Shown here in pieces: positions 37,383 through 45,193 of a DNA stretch of 64,000 nt (the first letter of the stretch is position 1; the number at the start of each line of letters is the position of its first letter). This stretch comes from Hyphomicrobiales bacterium. GTDB taxonomy: Bacteria > Pseudomonadota > Alphaproteobacteria > Rhizobiales > Xanthobacteraceae. The position numbers and the translations under genes are program-made. The stretch spans positions 101,008-165,007 of the forward strand of contig JAKFYI010000022.1 in the NCBI GenBank assembly GCA_021730985.1. Reading direction: 5' to 3'. The notes under the pieces were generated by a model, which saw nothing but the letters and a program-made list of their open reading frames with translations, ran no database searches and was not told where the DNA came from.

Positions 37383-38360
37383 ATGAACCGCCGCGAAATC
37401 ATCAAGACCGGATTGGCCAGCGCAGCCGCCGTGGCGCTGCCCGCAGGCGCACCCTTTGCCTTTCCGGAACGGCCGATCCGGCTGATCGTTCCGTTCTCGC
37501 CCGGCGGCGCAACCGACGTCGCGGCACGGCTGTGGGCGGAGCGGATGAAGCCGCAACTCGGCACTGTCGTCATTGAGAACAAAGGTGGCGGCGGCGGCGC
37601 CATCGGCGCGACGGAGGTCTCGCGCGCCACGCCCGACGGGCACGTTCTGCTGTTCGGCAACACCAGCACCCAGGTGCTCATCCCCGCCATCACCGAGAAG
37701 CCAGCCTACGATCCGGTGAAGGATTTCCAGGCGGTCTATCTGATGTGCAATTCGCCAACTGCGATCGTGGTCCACGAGGCGGTGCCGGCGAAGACGCTCA
37801 AGGAATTCATCGCCTACGCCAAAGACAATCAGACCAAGCTGTCGTTCGGCACGGCGGGCACCGGAACGCTCACCCACCTCGCGGGCGAATTGTTCAAGCA
37901 GTTGATCGGAGCGCCCGGCATCACCCACATTCCCTACAAAGGCGCGGCGCCGGGCGTCGCCGACCTCGCCGCCGGTCACATCCCGATGATGACACCAAAC
38001 GTCGGCGGGCCGCTGCTGCAGTTCCATGCCGCAGGAAAGGTTCGCATCCTTGCGGTCAATGCCGAAAAGCGCCTTGCTGCGGCGCCCGACATTCCCACCG
38101 CGATCGAAGCAGGATTGCCCGGTATGATCGCTGCGAACTTCAACGGCCTGTTCGCGCCGGCCGGCGTGCCAAAGGCCATCGTCGATCGGATGGCGGGCCT
38201 GACAAAAGCGGCGCTGGCGGAAAAAGACGTGCAGGACGCGCTGATCAAGTCCGGGTTCGAACCGATCGTCGATTCCGGGCCCGAGGCCGGGCAGCAGATG
38301 GTGGCAAGCGAACTCAAACGCTGGACGCCGGTCGTCAAGGCCACGAACTTCAAAATCTGA
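37383..38360 (+). CDS. Bug/TctC-family periplasmic receptor, tandem copy 1
   Basis: A 325-residue receptor. The N-terminus MNRREIIKTGLASAAAVALP is a Tat-like signal. The Bug signature is clear: FPERPIRLIVPFSPGGATDV, the ENKGGGGGAIGATEVSRATP loop, THIPYKGAAPGVADLAAGHI, and a LFAPAGVPKAIVDRM C-terminal region. Bug proteins bind carboxylates and pass them to TctAB permeases, or act as sensors. No tctA or tctB is in the window. Copy 2 follows after eight bases. Confidence 0.93.
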   Translation: MNRREIIKTGLASAAAVALPAGAPFAFPERPIRLIVPFSPGGATDVAARLWAERMKPQLGTVVIENKGGGGGAIGATEVSRATPDGHVLLFGNTSTQVLIPAITEKPAYDPVKDFQAVYLMCNSPTAIVVHEAVPAKTLKEFIAYAKDNQTKLSFGTAGTGTLTHLAGELFKQLIGAPGITHIPYKGAAPGVADLAAGHIPMMTPNVGGPLLQFHAAGKVRILAVNAEKRLAAAPDIPTAIEAGLPGMIAANFNGLFAPAGVPKAIVDRMAGLTKAALAEKDVQDALIKSGFEPIVDSGPEAGQQMVASELKRWTPVVKATNFKI

Positions 38361-38368
38361 GACACGGC

Positions 38369-39352
38369 ATGATCAATCGGCGCGAATTCTCGCTGCTGAG
38401 CCTGGCCTCACTTTCGGCATCGGCGCCGTCGTTTGCGTTGGCGCAATCGAAATTTCCCGAGCGCCCCATCAAGCTCGTGGTGCCGTTCTCGGCGGGCGGC
38501 GTCAACGACGTGGTGGGCCGCCAATGGGCGGACAAGATGAAAGCGCCGCTCGGCGCGGTCTATGTCGAGAACCAGGGCGGCGGCGGCGGCACGATCGGCG
38601 CGATGGACGTGGTGCGCTCGACGCCCGACGGCCACACGCTGTTTCTCGGCAGCACGAGCACGATGGTGCTCAACGCCATGACCAACGCGAAGCTGCCGTA
38701 CGATCCGGCGAGCTTCGAGCCGATCACCATTCTCTGCGTCAGCTCAACCTCGATCGCCGTGCATCCTTCGGTACCGGCGCAGAACGTCAAGGAATTCCTG
38801 GCCTACGCCAAAGCGAACACTGGCAAGCTGTCCTACGGCTCGGCCGGCACGGGAACCATGAGCCATCTCTCCGGCGAGCTGTTCAAGCAGCTCACCGGCA
38901 TTACGGACATGACCCATATTCCCTACAAGGGCGCCGGTCCCGGCATCACCGATCTGGTCAGCGGCCATATCGGCGTGATGTCGCCCAACATCACCGGACA
39001 ACTGCTGCAACTCCACAACAGCGGCAAGATCCGCATTCTCGCGATCAATGCGCCGAACCGGCTGTCCGCCGCGCCCAATATCCCGACCGCCATCGAGGAA
39101 GGCGTGCCGAACATGATCGGCCAGCTCTTTCTCGGAATTTTCGCACCGAAGGGTACGCCGCAGCCGGTGGTGGAGCAGATTGCCAGGGCGACACGCGAGG
39201 CGCTCACAGACTCCGCCTATCAAAAGGCGCTGAGCGATTCCGGCTTCGAGGCGGTGCCGAATTCCAGCCCAGCCGAGGCGCGGCGCTATATGGGCGGAGA
39301 GAAAGAGCGCTGGGCCCCGGTCATCAAGGCGATCGATCTCAAGATACAGTAG
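38369..39352 (+). CDS. Bug/TctC-family periplasmic receptor, tandem copy 2
   Basis: A 327-residue paralogue of the preceding protein, alike along its whole length. The signal is MINRREFSLLSLASLSASAP. The mature part shares FPERPIKLVVPFSAGGVNDV, the GGGGGTIGAMDVVRSTPDGH loop, THIPYKGAGPGITDLVSGHI and PNIPTAIEEGVPNMIGQLFL. The two genes are a tandem duplication with moderate divergence, which suggests related ligands. Its 3' end overlaps the convergent ligase gene by 14 bp. Confidence 0.93.
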   Translation: MINRREFSLLSLASLSASAPSFALAQSKFPERPIKLVVPFSAGGVNDVVGRQWADKMKAPLGAVYVENQGGGGGTIGAMDVVRSTPDGHTLFLGSTSTMVLNAMTNAKLPYDPASFEPITILCVSSTSIAVHPSVPAQNVKEFLAYAKANTGKLSYGSAGTGTMSHLSGELFKQLTGITDMTHIPYKGAGPGITDLVSGHIGVMSPNITGQLLQLHNSGKIRILAINAPNRLSAAPNIPTAIEEGVPNMIGQLFLGIFAPKGTPQPVVEQIARATREALTDSAYQKALSDSGFEAVPNSSPAEARRYMGGEKERWAPVIKAIDLKIQ

Positions 39353-40847
39353 CGTCCACACGCTGCTGCGCGATCTTCTTCAGTGCGGCCCGATCGACCT
39401 TGTTGGTCGAGGCGAGCGGCAGGTCATCGACAAACCAAACAAAGCGCGGGTGCTGGTAGGCCGGCGCGTTCTGCAATGCGAACTGTTTGATCGCGTCTTC
39501 TGTCGGCACCTGCCCCGCCCTCGGGATAACAAACGCAACCGGCTTGGTGCCCTTGATATCGTCATCGACCGGGATCACCACCGCCTGCGCGACACCGGGA
39601 TGGCGCTCCAGCATACGCTCAACATCGGCGGGATAGATGTTCTCGCCGCCTGAGACGAACATGTCGTCGGTGCGGCCGACGAAATAGTAGAAGCCGTCCT
39701 TGTCGCGGCGGAATACGTCGCCGGTGACGTAGTAGCCGTCCGGTGTGATCGGCGGCGCCACCTCGGAGTTGTGATAGCCGTTCATCACCGCTGGCGCTTT
39801 CATCTCCAGCACGCCCTGCTCGGCGTCGCGGTTGTCGCCGTCCACCAGCCTAACCTCGGCCTTGGGATGCTTCGCGCCAACCGAGGCTTCCGGCTGCGGC
39901 AAGCCCTTGGGATGCGGCCCGAACACGATCATGCCGGCTTCCGTGGTGCCGTAGGCGTTGGTGACAACGGCTTTCGGGAACGCCTGATGCGTGGCCGCCA
40001 TCAGGCTTGAACTGACAGGCGCCGAGCCCATGCGGATGAATTCGACGCTGGAGACATCGGCCTTCGCCAGCGCGTCGCCCTCGCGCAGCATCATGGCGAT
40101 CATCGGCGGCACGGCGGTGAGCCAGGTCGGGCGATAGCGCGCGATCGCGTCGATGTAGGCGCGTGCCTCGAAGCGAGGCAGCAGCACGATGGTCGCGTGG
40201 GCGGCGCAGGCGAGCTTCGCCAGCGCCAGTGCGTTCATGTGATAGAGCGGCGCCGCGATCAGATAGCGATGCCGCTCCAGCCCGGGAACCAGCCGCGTCT
40301 CCACCACCCAGATGTGACTCTGGTGCGAGAGCACGACGCCCTTCGGCTTTCCGGTTGAGCCGGAGGTGTAGAGGAACATCGCAGGCTCGGCGGCCTGCGG
40401 CGTCACGGTCTCGAACGGGCCGGGATCGACGAAGCGATCGAAAGCGCCTTCGCCGCCTCCACCGAACACCACCACCGGAAGTTCGGGCGGCACGTCGCCG
40501 CGGCGCTGGTTGTCGCAGAACACCAGCTTCGCGCCGGCGTTCTGGATGATGGTGTGGATGGTCTGGCGCGGGAAGCGGTAGTTCACCGGCACCGCGACGA
40601 AGCCCGCGCGCATGATCCCGAAGTAGGCCGCGAGATATTCCGTGCGGTTGATCGACAGGATCGCGACGCGGTCGCCGCGCTGCAGCCCGCGCTTGGCCAG
40701 CCCCCGTGCCACCCCCATAATCATGGCGTCGAATGCGGCATAGCTGAATTCGCGCGGCGTCTCCTCGCCGCCGAGATCGATGATCGCGACTTTGGTGAGA
40801 TCGCGATCGCGGACGATCAGGTCGCCAAGGTTCTTGAACTGCGGCAT
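39339..40847 (-). CDS. AMP-dependent acyl-CoA synthetase/ligase
   Basis: A 502-residue adenylate-forming enzyme activating a carboxylic acid as its CoA ester. The P-loop is FLYTSGSTGKPKGVVLSH, the A5 region AYGTTEAGMIVFGP, and the hinge/A8 region FVGRTDDMFVSGGENIYPADVE. The catalytic Lys lies in STNKVDRAALKK near the end. It is similar to long- or medium-chain and aromatic acid ligases; no substrate can be assigned. Its ATG overlaps the thioesterase stop, so the two are translationally coupled. Confidence 0.93.
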   Translation of the reverse strand: MPQFKNLGDLIVRDRDLTKVAIIDLGGEETPREFSYAAFDAMIMGVARGLAKRGLQRGDRVAILSINRTEYLAAYFGIMRAGFVAVPVNYRFPRQTIHTIIQNAGAKLVFCDNQRRGDVPPELPVVVFGGGGEGAFDRFVDPGPFETVTPQAAEPAMFLYTSGSTGKPKGVVLSHQSHIWVVETRLVPGLERHRYLIAAPLYHMNALALAKLACAAHATIVLLPRFEARAYIDAIARYRPTWLTAVPPMIAMMLREGDALAKADVSSVEFIRMGSAPVSSSLMAATHQAFPKAVVTNAYGTTEAGMIVFGPHPKGLPQPEASVGAKHPKAEVRLVDGDNRDAEQGVLEMKAPAVMNGYHNSEVAPPITPDGYYVTGDVFRRDKDGFYYFVGRTDDMFVSGGENIYPADVERMLERHPGVAQAVVIPVDDDIKGTKPVAFVIPRAGQVPTEDAIKQFALQNAPAYQHPRFVWFVDDLPLASTNKVDRAALKKIAQQRVDATVS

Positions 40848-41281
40848 CACGCTTTCGGTGGCGGAGGCGGCGCGGTGAAATACGTGCCGCGGCCGGACGC
40901 GAGCAGCTTGCCTTCGGCGCTGAAAATGCGCGCTTCGGCAACAGAGAACTGGCCGCCCATCCGCACGATCTTGCCCTTGATGGTGAGGTCGCCCGGCAGA
41001 GCTACGGCGTGATAATCGACCCGCATGTCGATGGTCGGAACACCGCGCCCGGTTTTGCGCACCATGGCCCAATCGGCGCCGAGATCGACCAACGCCGCGA
41101 GAATTCCGCCGTGAGTGTAGCGGCGCTCCAGGTTCACCACCCACTCCTCGCGCCACTTGGCGGTCAACTCGATGCCGTCGTCTTCGACGGACACAACCTT
41201 GAGGCCGAGCCACTTGTGGTACGGCGCACGGGTGACGATTTCCTGGATCTGGTCGAGGGTGAGGTCCGCTCCGTCGCTCAT
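40847..41281 (-). CDS. PaaI-family hotdog thioesterase
   Basis: A 144-residue hotdog-fold protein with the active-site stretch RYTHGGILAALVDLGADWAM (Asp as catalytic acid) and the MRVDYHAVALPGDLTIKGKI strand region. PaaI-type thioesterases hydrolyse aromatic or unusual acyl-CoA thioesters and often rescue CoA. It is encoded next to an acyl-CoA ligase that it overlaps and a medium-chain oxidoreductase upstream. The C-terminus is a Pro run (APPPPPKA). Confidence 0.9.
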   Translation of the reverse strand: MSDGADLTLDQIQEIVTRAPYHKWLGLKVVSVEDDGIELTAKWREEWVVNLERRYTHGGILAALVDLGADWAMVRKTGRGVPTIDMRVDYHAVALPGDLTIKGKIVRMGGQFSVAEARIFSAEGKLLASGRGTYFTAPPPPPKA

Positions 41282-41293
41282 TTCACACTCCGG

Positions 41294-41377
41294 CTGTCAT
41301 GCCCGCGAAAGCGGGCATCCAGTAAACACAACTGATTCTGAGAGTGCTGGATCACCCGCTTTCGCGGGTGATGACAG
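41294..41377. repeat. Dispersed palindromic repeat, family A copy 2
   Basis: CTGTCATGCCCGCGAAAGCG at the left and CGCTTTCGCGGGTGATGACAG at the right form the outer arms, with a CATCCAGTAAA/GCTGGATCA core. It sits in the gap between the oxidoreductase and thioesterase genes of one operon. Confidence 0.93.
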
Positions 41378-41405
41378 CAAATGTGTTGCACGACGCGAAG
41401 CAAAA

Positions 41406-42425
41406 TCACGGCGTCACCACGACTTTGCCGATGACTTCGCGGTCCTGGATCAGCCGCAAGCCTTCGGCCGCCTGCTCCAGCGGCAGCACCTTGTCGATCA
41501 CCGGCTTGATCTGGCCCTTCTGGATCAGGTCCATGAGGCCCGCGAGATCGTCGTCGTAGAAGCTGTTGGAGCCCTTGATCTCGATCTCGAAGCTCCAGAC
41601 GTAGCGCAGGTCTTCCTTCGGGTCGTAGCCCGCGGTCGCGCCACACACCAGCAGCTTGCCGCCGCGCTTGAGGCAGCGCAGCGAGGGCACCCAGGTGTCG
41701 CCGCCGGTAAAGTTCACCACCACATCGACGCCGCCGTCGTTGGTGCGCCGCTGCGGCTTGCCGTACTTCTCGACCGCCCACTTCGACCAGTCGGTCTTGG
41801 TGTAATCGACCACCTCGTCGGCGCCCATTTCCTTGAGCTTGCGCAACTTCTCGTCGCTGGAGGCGCAGGCGATCACCTCGCATCCCAGCATCTTGCCGAG
41901 CAGCACGCAGCCGGTGCCGACGCCACCCGACGCGCCGAGCACGATCATGCGGTCGCCACGCTTTACGGTCTTGTGGGTGATCAGCATGCGGTGCGCGGTG
42001 CCATACGCCACCGGCAGCGAGGCCGCATCTTCGAACGATACGCCGGACGGCATCAGCACGAGCTGGTCGGCCGCGACCTGACAGTATTCCGCCATGCCGC
42101 CGTCGAGCATTTCGCCCATCAGGCCCTTCTTCTTGTTGACCGGATTGACCAGCACGCGGTCGCCGACCTTCCACTTCGACACGCCCGGACCGACCTCGGA
42201 AATCTCGCCGGCCATGTCGAGGCCGATGATCACCGGGAGCGGCACCTTGATGCCGGGCATCCCTTTCACGGTGAACACGTCGTGGTAGTTGAATGAGGAG
42301 GCGCGCACGCGAATGACCACATGGCCCTCGGCCGCCTGCGGAACCGGGTAATCGTTGACGACTTTGAGTTCGTCGAGCGTTCCGTGCTTGCCCAGCACGA
42401 GGGCCTTCATCGTCTTACCGGACAC
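41406..42425 (-). CDS. Zinc-type/MDR-family alcohol dehydrogenase or quinone oxidoreductase
   Basis: A 339-residue medium-chain dehydrogenase/reductase. The N-terminal catalytic domain includes SSFNYHDVFTVKGMPG and VIIGLDMAGEISEVGPGVS. The Rossmann motif VLGASGGVGTGCVLLGKMLG binds NAD(P). Catalytic-zinc residues are not obvious (NYHD replaces the usual CHSD), which favours a zinc-free quinone oxidoreductase or acryloyl/crotonyl-CoA reductase-type enzyme. It heads the operon with the thioesterase and CoA ligase. A Met at 42410 is an alternative start. Confidence 0.9.
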   Translation of the reverse strand: MSGKTMKALVLGKHGTLDELKVVNDYPVPQAAEGHVVIRVRASSFNYHDVFTVKGMPGIKVPLPVIIGLDMAGEISEVGPGVSKWKVGDRVLVNPVNKKKGLMGEMLDGGMAEYCQVAADQLVLMPSGVSFEDAASLPVAYGTAHRMLITHKTVKRGDRMIVLGASGGVGTGCVLLGKMLGCEVIACASSDEKLRKLKEMGADEVVDYTKTDWSKWAVEKYGKPQRRTNDGGVDVVVNFTGGDTWVPSLRCLKRGGKLLVCGATAGYDPKEDLRYVWSFEIEIKGSNSFYDDDLAGLMDLIQKGQIKPVIDKVLPLEQAAEGLRLIQDREVIGKVVVTP

Positions 42426-42591
42426 TTCAAATCACCTTTCGCAATGGTTCAAGCCGAAGCCGCTGACGTCTCTTCAACAAAGAGCCGGAGCAGGCCCGCT
42501 GGCGTCGGAGATGTATGCCACGATAAGGCCCCAAGGCTCCAGCCTCGGGCAGCGCGGCGCACCGGCGCCATATCGTGTCGGCTTGAGGCGC

Positions 42592-43173
42592 CTAGACCTT
42601 CGTGTTTGTTGCGCCGGTATCCACCAGCCGGTTGACGTGCGTGGCGATGCGATCACGCTCGACGCCGTAGACGTGGATGGAAATGGCCGGGCTCGCTCCA
42701 GAATTGCCGAGCCTGTGTATCTGATCAAGTCCCGCTCCGGCATAGCAACTATAGCCGGATTTGCGGACCTCCGTCCGCAGCGGTTCGGCCCGCATCTCGG
42801 TCGTGTCCCAGCGGAACACCGTCTCCTCCAGTTCACCCTCGTACACAGCATAGCCACACCAGGTATTGTGCGCGTGCGGAGGACTGAACTGTCCGCCTGC
42901 CCAGACGATCGCGAGAATGGTGAAGCGGCCGGATGGATCGGCGTAGAGGACGTGGCGCGCATAGCACTCGCTCGCGGGCTGACGTTGTTCCGCGCTCAGC
43001 AGCGCCTGCTCGCGAACCGCGTGGGCCAACGCCGCTTTGATCTGCGCCCGCATCTCGTGCGGCGGCTCGAAGCACGCCCGGCTGATCCGTGTGGCCAGCT
43101 CTCCGAGCGCGCCGACGCGGCGCTCGTCCCGAGGAACGATGACCACGTCAGCCGCGCCTTGAACGTTTGCCAT
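42592..43173 (-). CDS. Cysteine dioxygenase-family thiol dioxygenase
   Basis: A 193-residue cupin enzyme of the CDO type. Iron ligands are His100 and His102 in SPPHAHNTWCGYAVYEG, and His153 in LDQIHRLGN. The family Ser-His-Tyr triad is Ser165, His167 and Tyr169 in ISIHVYG. Such enzymes oxidise cysteine, 3-mercaptopropionate or related thiols to sulfinates; bacterial members vary in substrate. The start at 43173 follows a weak GGGAAA site, and the frame extends upstream, so the N-terminus is uncertain. Confidence 0.88.
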   Translation of the reverse strand: MANVQGAADVVIVPRDERRVGALGELATRISRACFEPPHEMRAQIKAALAHAVREQALLSAEQRQPASECYARHVLYADPSGRFTILAIVWAGGQFSPPHAHNTWCGYAVYEGELEETVFRWDTTEMRAEPLRTEVRKSGYSCYAGAGLDQIHRLGNSGASPAISIHVYGVERDRIATHVNRLVDTGATNTKV

Positions 43174-43219
43174 GACGTTTCCCAATCGAAATTCCGTATT
43201 CAGCAGCGGCCCGGAGAAC

Positions 43220-43320
43220 AAAACTGCTGGTAGTTTTTGATTTAAAGCACAGTCTACTACATATATCAACTATTATAGCATAATCATATTGTTACGGCAT
43301 AATTCTGAAGAATATTTGAC
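43220..43320. other. AT-rich island upstream of the thiol dioxygenase gene
   Basis: A stretch of about 100 bp is far more AT-rich than the rest of the window, with GCATAAT repeated, ATTCT-GA-AGAAT (43302-43313) and TTAT-AGC-ATAA dyads. It is upstream of the dioxygenase gene and probably contains its promoter and regulator sites. No gene is seen. Confidence 0.45.
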
Positions 43321-43373
43321 TAACGAGTGCGACCGATAGCCCGTTTAGCCAACGCTTCGCCGCCGGTTGTTTA

Positions 43374-43570
43374 AAGACGGACCGGCTCCGTCTTCCCTTT
43401 TTCCGTTTCCCCGTGAGGGGATGGAGCGCCGGGAGGCGCCGGAGAGCTTGCGAGGCTCCCCTGAAACGAACGCGCCAAGCTTCCGGGACCCAAAGCAACC
43501 TTGAGGGGGTGGGGGTCCCAGGGCGCGCGGGCCCTATGCGCTAAGAGCCCTGCGCCTCCCGGCGCTCCAT
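43374..43570. repeat. MITE-like inverted-repeat element with leading hairpin
   Basis: ATGGAGCGCCGGGAGGCGC (43421-43439) recurs exactly in reverse complement at 43552-43570, enclosing about 112 bp. Inside are GGGACCC and GGGGGTCCC arms. Just before it, AAGACGGA/TCCGTCTT (43374-43394) with a following T-run looks like a plus-strand terminator. There is no protein-coding frame of note. It is either a non-autonomous mobile element or a structured RNA. Confidence 0.7.
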
Positions 43571-43800
43571 TCGATCTCCGATATGAGGGAGACCGGCCCT
43601 GCTCCGTCATCCAGCATCGCGATCGACGACGCCCTCGATTGAACGGGACGCCGCGAAAATAAGAGCGCCGGAGCACCCGGGGATAGATTTTTTATTCGGC
43701 AATGATTTCAAAGGGCGAAAATGAAAACAGGCGGGGATAGATGAAATCCCGCCATGTCTCGGATGCCAGTGTCGTACCGAAGGCGCCGCCGCACACTCGC

Positions 43801-43883
43801 TGTCATCCCGGCCGAGCGTCAGCGAGAGCCGGGATCCAGTACCCGCCTGCGTTTACTGGTTCCCCGCTTTCGCGGGGATGACG
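43801..43883. repeat. Dispersed palindromic repeat, family A copy 3
   Basis: TGTCATCCCGGCCGAGCGTC at the left and CCCCGCTTTCGCGGGGATGAC at the right surround a GGGATCCAGTA/TACTGGTTCC-like core, matching the other family A copies. The rest of 43571-43935 shows no gene. Confidence 0.9.
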
Positions 43884-43935
43884 GCCGGAGAAAATCGCAG
43901 ATAGCTGCGTGTGCCACAGCCGAAAGCAGCCTCAC

Positions 43936-44940
43936 CTACTCCTCCACAAACGCCGCCAGATGCTGCTTCCACAACACAGCCCGCATCGCGTTGTAATGGC
44001 CCTGGCTCTGCGGCCCTGCCGGCACCAGCACATGCCGCGCGCCGGGGACGCGAGCGATGCCCTGCTCCATCACGCCAAGCTGCGGCGGATTGATCTCGTC
44101 ATCGGCGAAATTGATGGCGAGCAGCGGCGCCTTGATGTGGCCGAGCAGCGGCGCCGGATCGTAATCCATCACCGCTTCGATCTGATAGAGCCGATCGTTG
44201 GCATCCCCCTTCTGAGCACGCTCGACGAACTGCCGATAGAGCGCGTCCGCCTTCTCCCGGGTCGGGGCCATCTCCTGGATGCGCGCCACGCTTTGCGTCA
44301 TCAGCGCGGAGATCGGCGCGCTGATGGTCCACTGCGTGGGCTGCTTGACGTAATCGCCGTTGTTCCAGCCAGGATCGTGGCGGATCGCGTCGACGCTGAT
44401 GCGGCGCTGAACCCAGTTGCGTCCGCTCATCGGCCCGGGCTGGCTCGCGATCGGGACCAGCCGTTCCGCGAAATCCGGATACATCCCTCCGATCAGCCAG
44501 GTCAGCATGCCGCCGAGCGAAAGCCCGACGATGAGCTTGACGCGCGGCACGCCGAGCCCCTCAGTCACCAGCCGGTGCTGCGCCACCGCGATATCGTGCA
44601 GCCGGAAATTCGGGAAACGCGCCCGCAGCCCGTCGCTCGGCTTGCTGGATTGGCCGAAGCCGATCACGTCAGGAATGATCAGGTAGTGCTTCGCCGCGTC
44701 GAGCGGCGCGCCGGGCGCGTAAAGCTCATCGGCAAGCGCCGGCTCCAGCCACGTCTTCGAGGTGCCGGACGTGTTGTGGATGAGCAGCACGGCGTTGCCG
44801 ATCTCGCCCGCGGCATCCTTCTGCGGCGTGCCGAGCGTGATGAAATGCTGGCGCAGTTCGGGCAGCACCTGTCCGCTGAGAAAGCGGAAGTCCTTGACGA
44901 TGAAATCGCTCTCGCGGAGATTTGGATAACTGTCGGTCAT
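43936..44940 (-). CDS. Alpha/beta hydrolase, homoserine acetyltransferase-like
   Basis: A 334-residue alpha/beta hydrolase starting MTDSYPNLRESDFIVKDFRF (an earlier Met lies at 44952). The nucleophile Ser is in LIVGLSLGGMLTWLIGGMYP. A late Asp lies in LLAINFADDEINPP and a His in GPQSQGHYNAM. LLIHNTSGTSKTWL and IIPDVIGFGQSSKPSDG resemble MetX-type acyltransferases, many of which are plain esterases. The specific reaction is unknown. Confidence 0.87.
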   Translation of the reverse strand: MTDSYPNLRESDFIVKDFRFLSGQVLPELRQHFITLGTPQKDAAGEIGNAVLLIHNTSGTSKTWLEPALADELYAPGAPLDAAKHYLIIPDVIGFGQSSKPSDGLRARFPNFRLHDIAVAQHRLVTEGLGVPRVKLIVGLSLGGMLTWLIGGMYPDFAERLVPIASQPGPMSGRNWVQRRISVDAIRHDPGWNNGDYVKQPTQWTISAPISALMTQSVARIQEMAPTREKADALYRQFVERAQKGDANDRLYQIEAVMDYDPAPLLGHIKAPLLAINFADDEINPPQLGVMEQGIARVPGARHVLVPAGPQSQGHYNAMRAVLWKQHLAAFVEE

Positions 44941-44989
44941 CGTGAAAGTCATACCAAACGAATGAAGATGCTGGGCACAATATATCCAC

Positions 44990-45109
44990 GTCATGGCCGG
45001 GCTTGTCCCAGCCATCCACGTCTTGGCGGCGAAGTAAGGCGTGGATGCCCGGCACCATAGGCGAGCGAAGCGACGCCGTCCTTCGGACGGCAAAGCCCGG
45101 GCATGACGG
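44990..45109. repeat. Dispersed palindromic repeat, family A-related copy 4
   Basis: GTCATGGCCGGGCTTGTCCC at the left and AAAGCCCGGGCATGACGG at the right, with CATCCACGTCTT/AAGGCGTGGATG arms within and a GCCGTCC-TTC-GGACGGC hairpin. It is a longer, diverged relative of family A lying between two divergent genes. Confidence 0.85.
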
Positions 45110-45193
45110 CTGTGCGAGGCGCGGGATTGCTCGGCACTCCCACCGCCAGTAGGTTAGCCGCCTGCCCCAACCCTGCCGGCCGGAGTTACCGCG

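Noticed and set aside
37383..39352. Assembly artefact behind the tandem receptors
   Set aside because: The two copies differ throughout at DNA and protein level, so they are a true diverged duplication.
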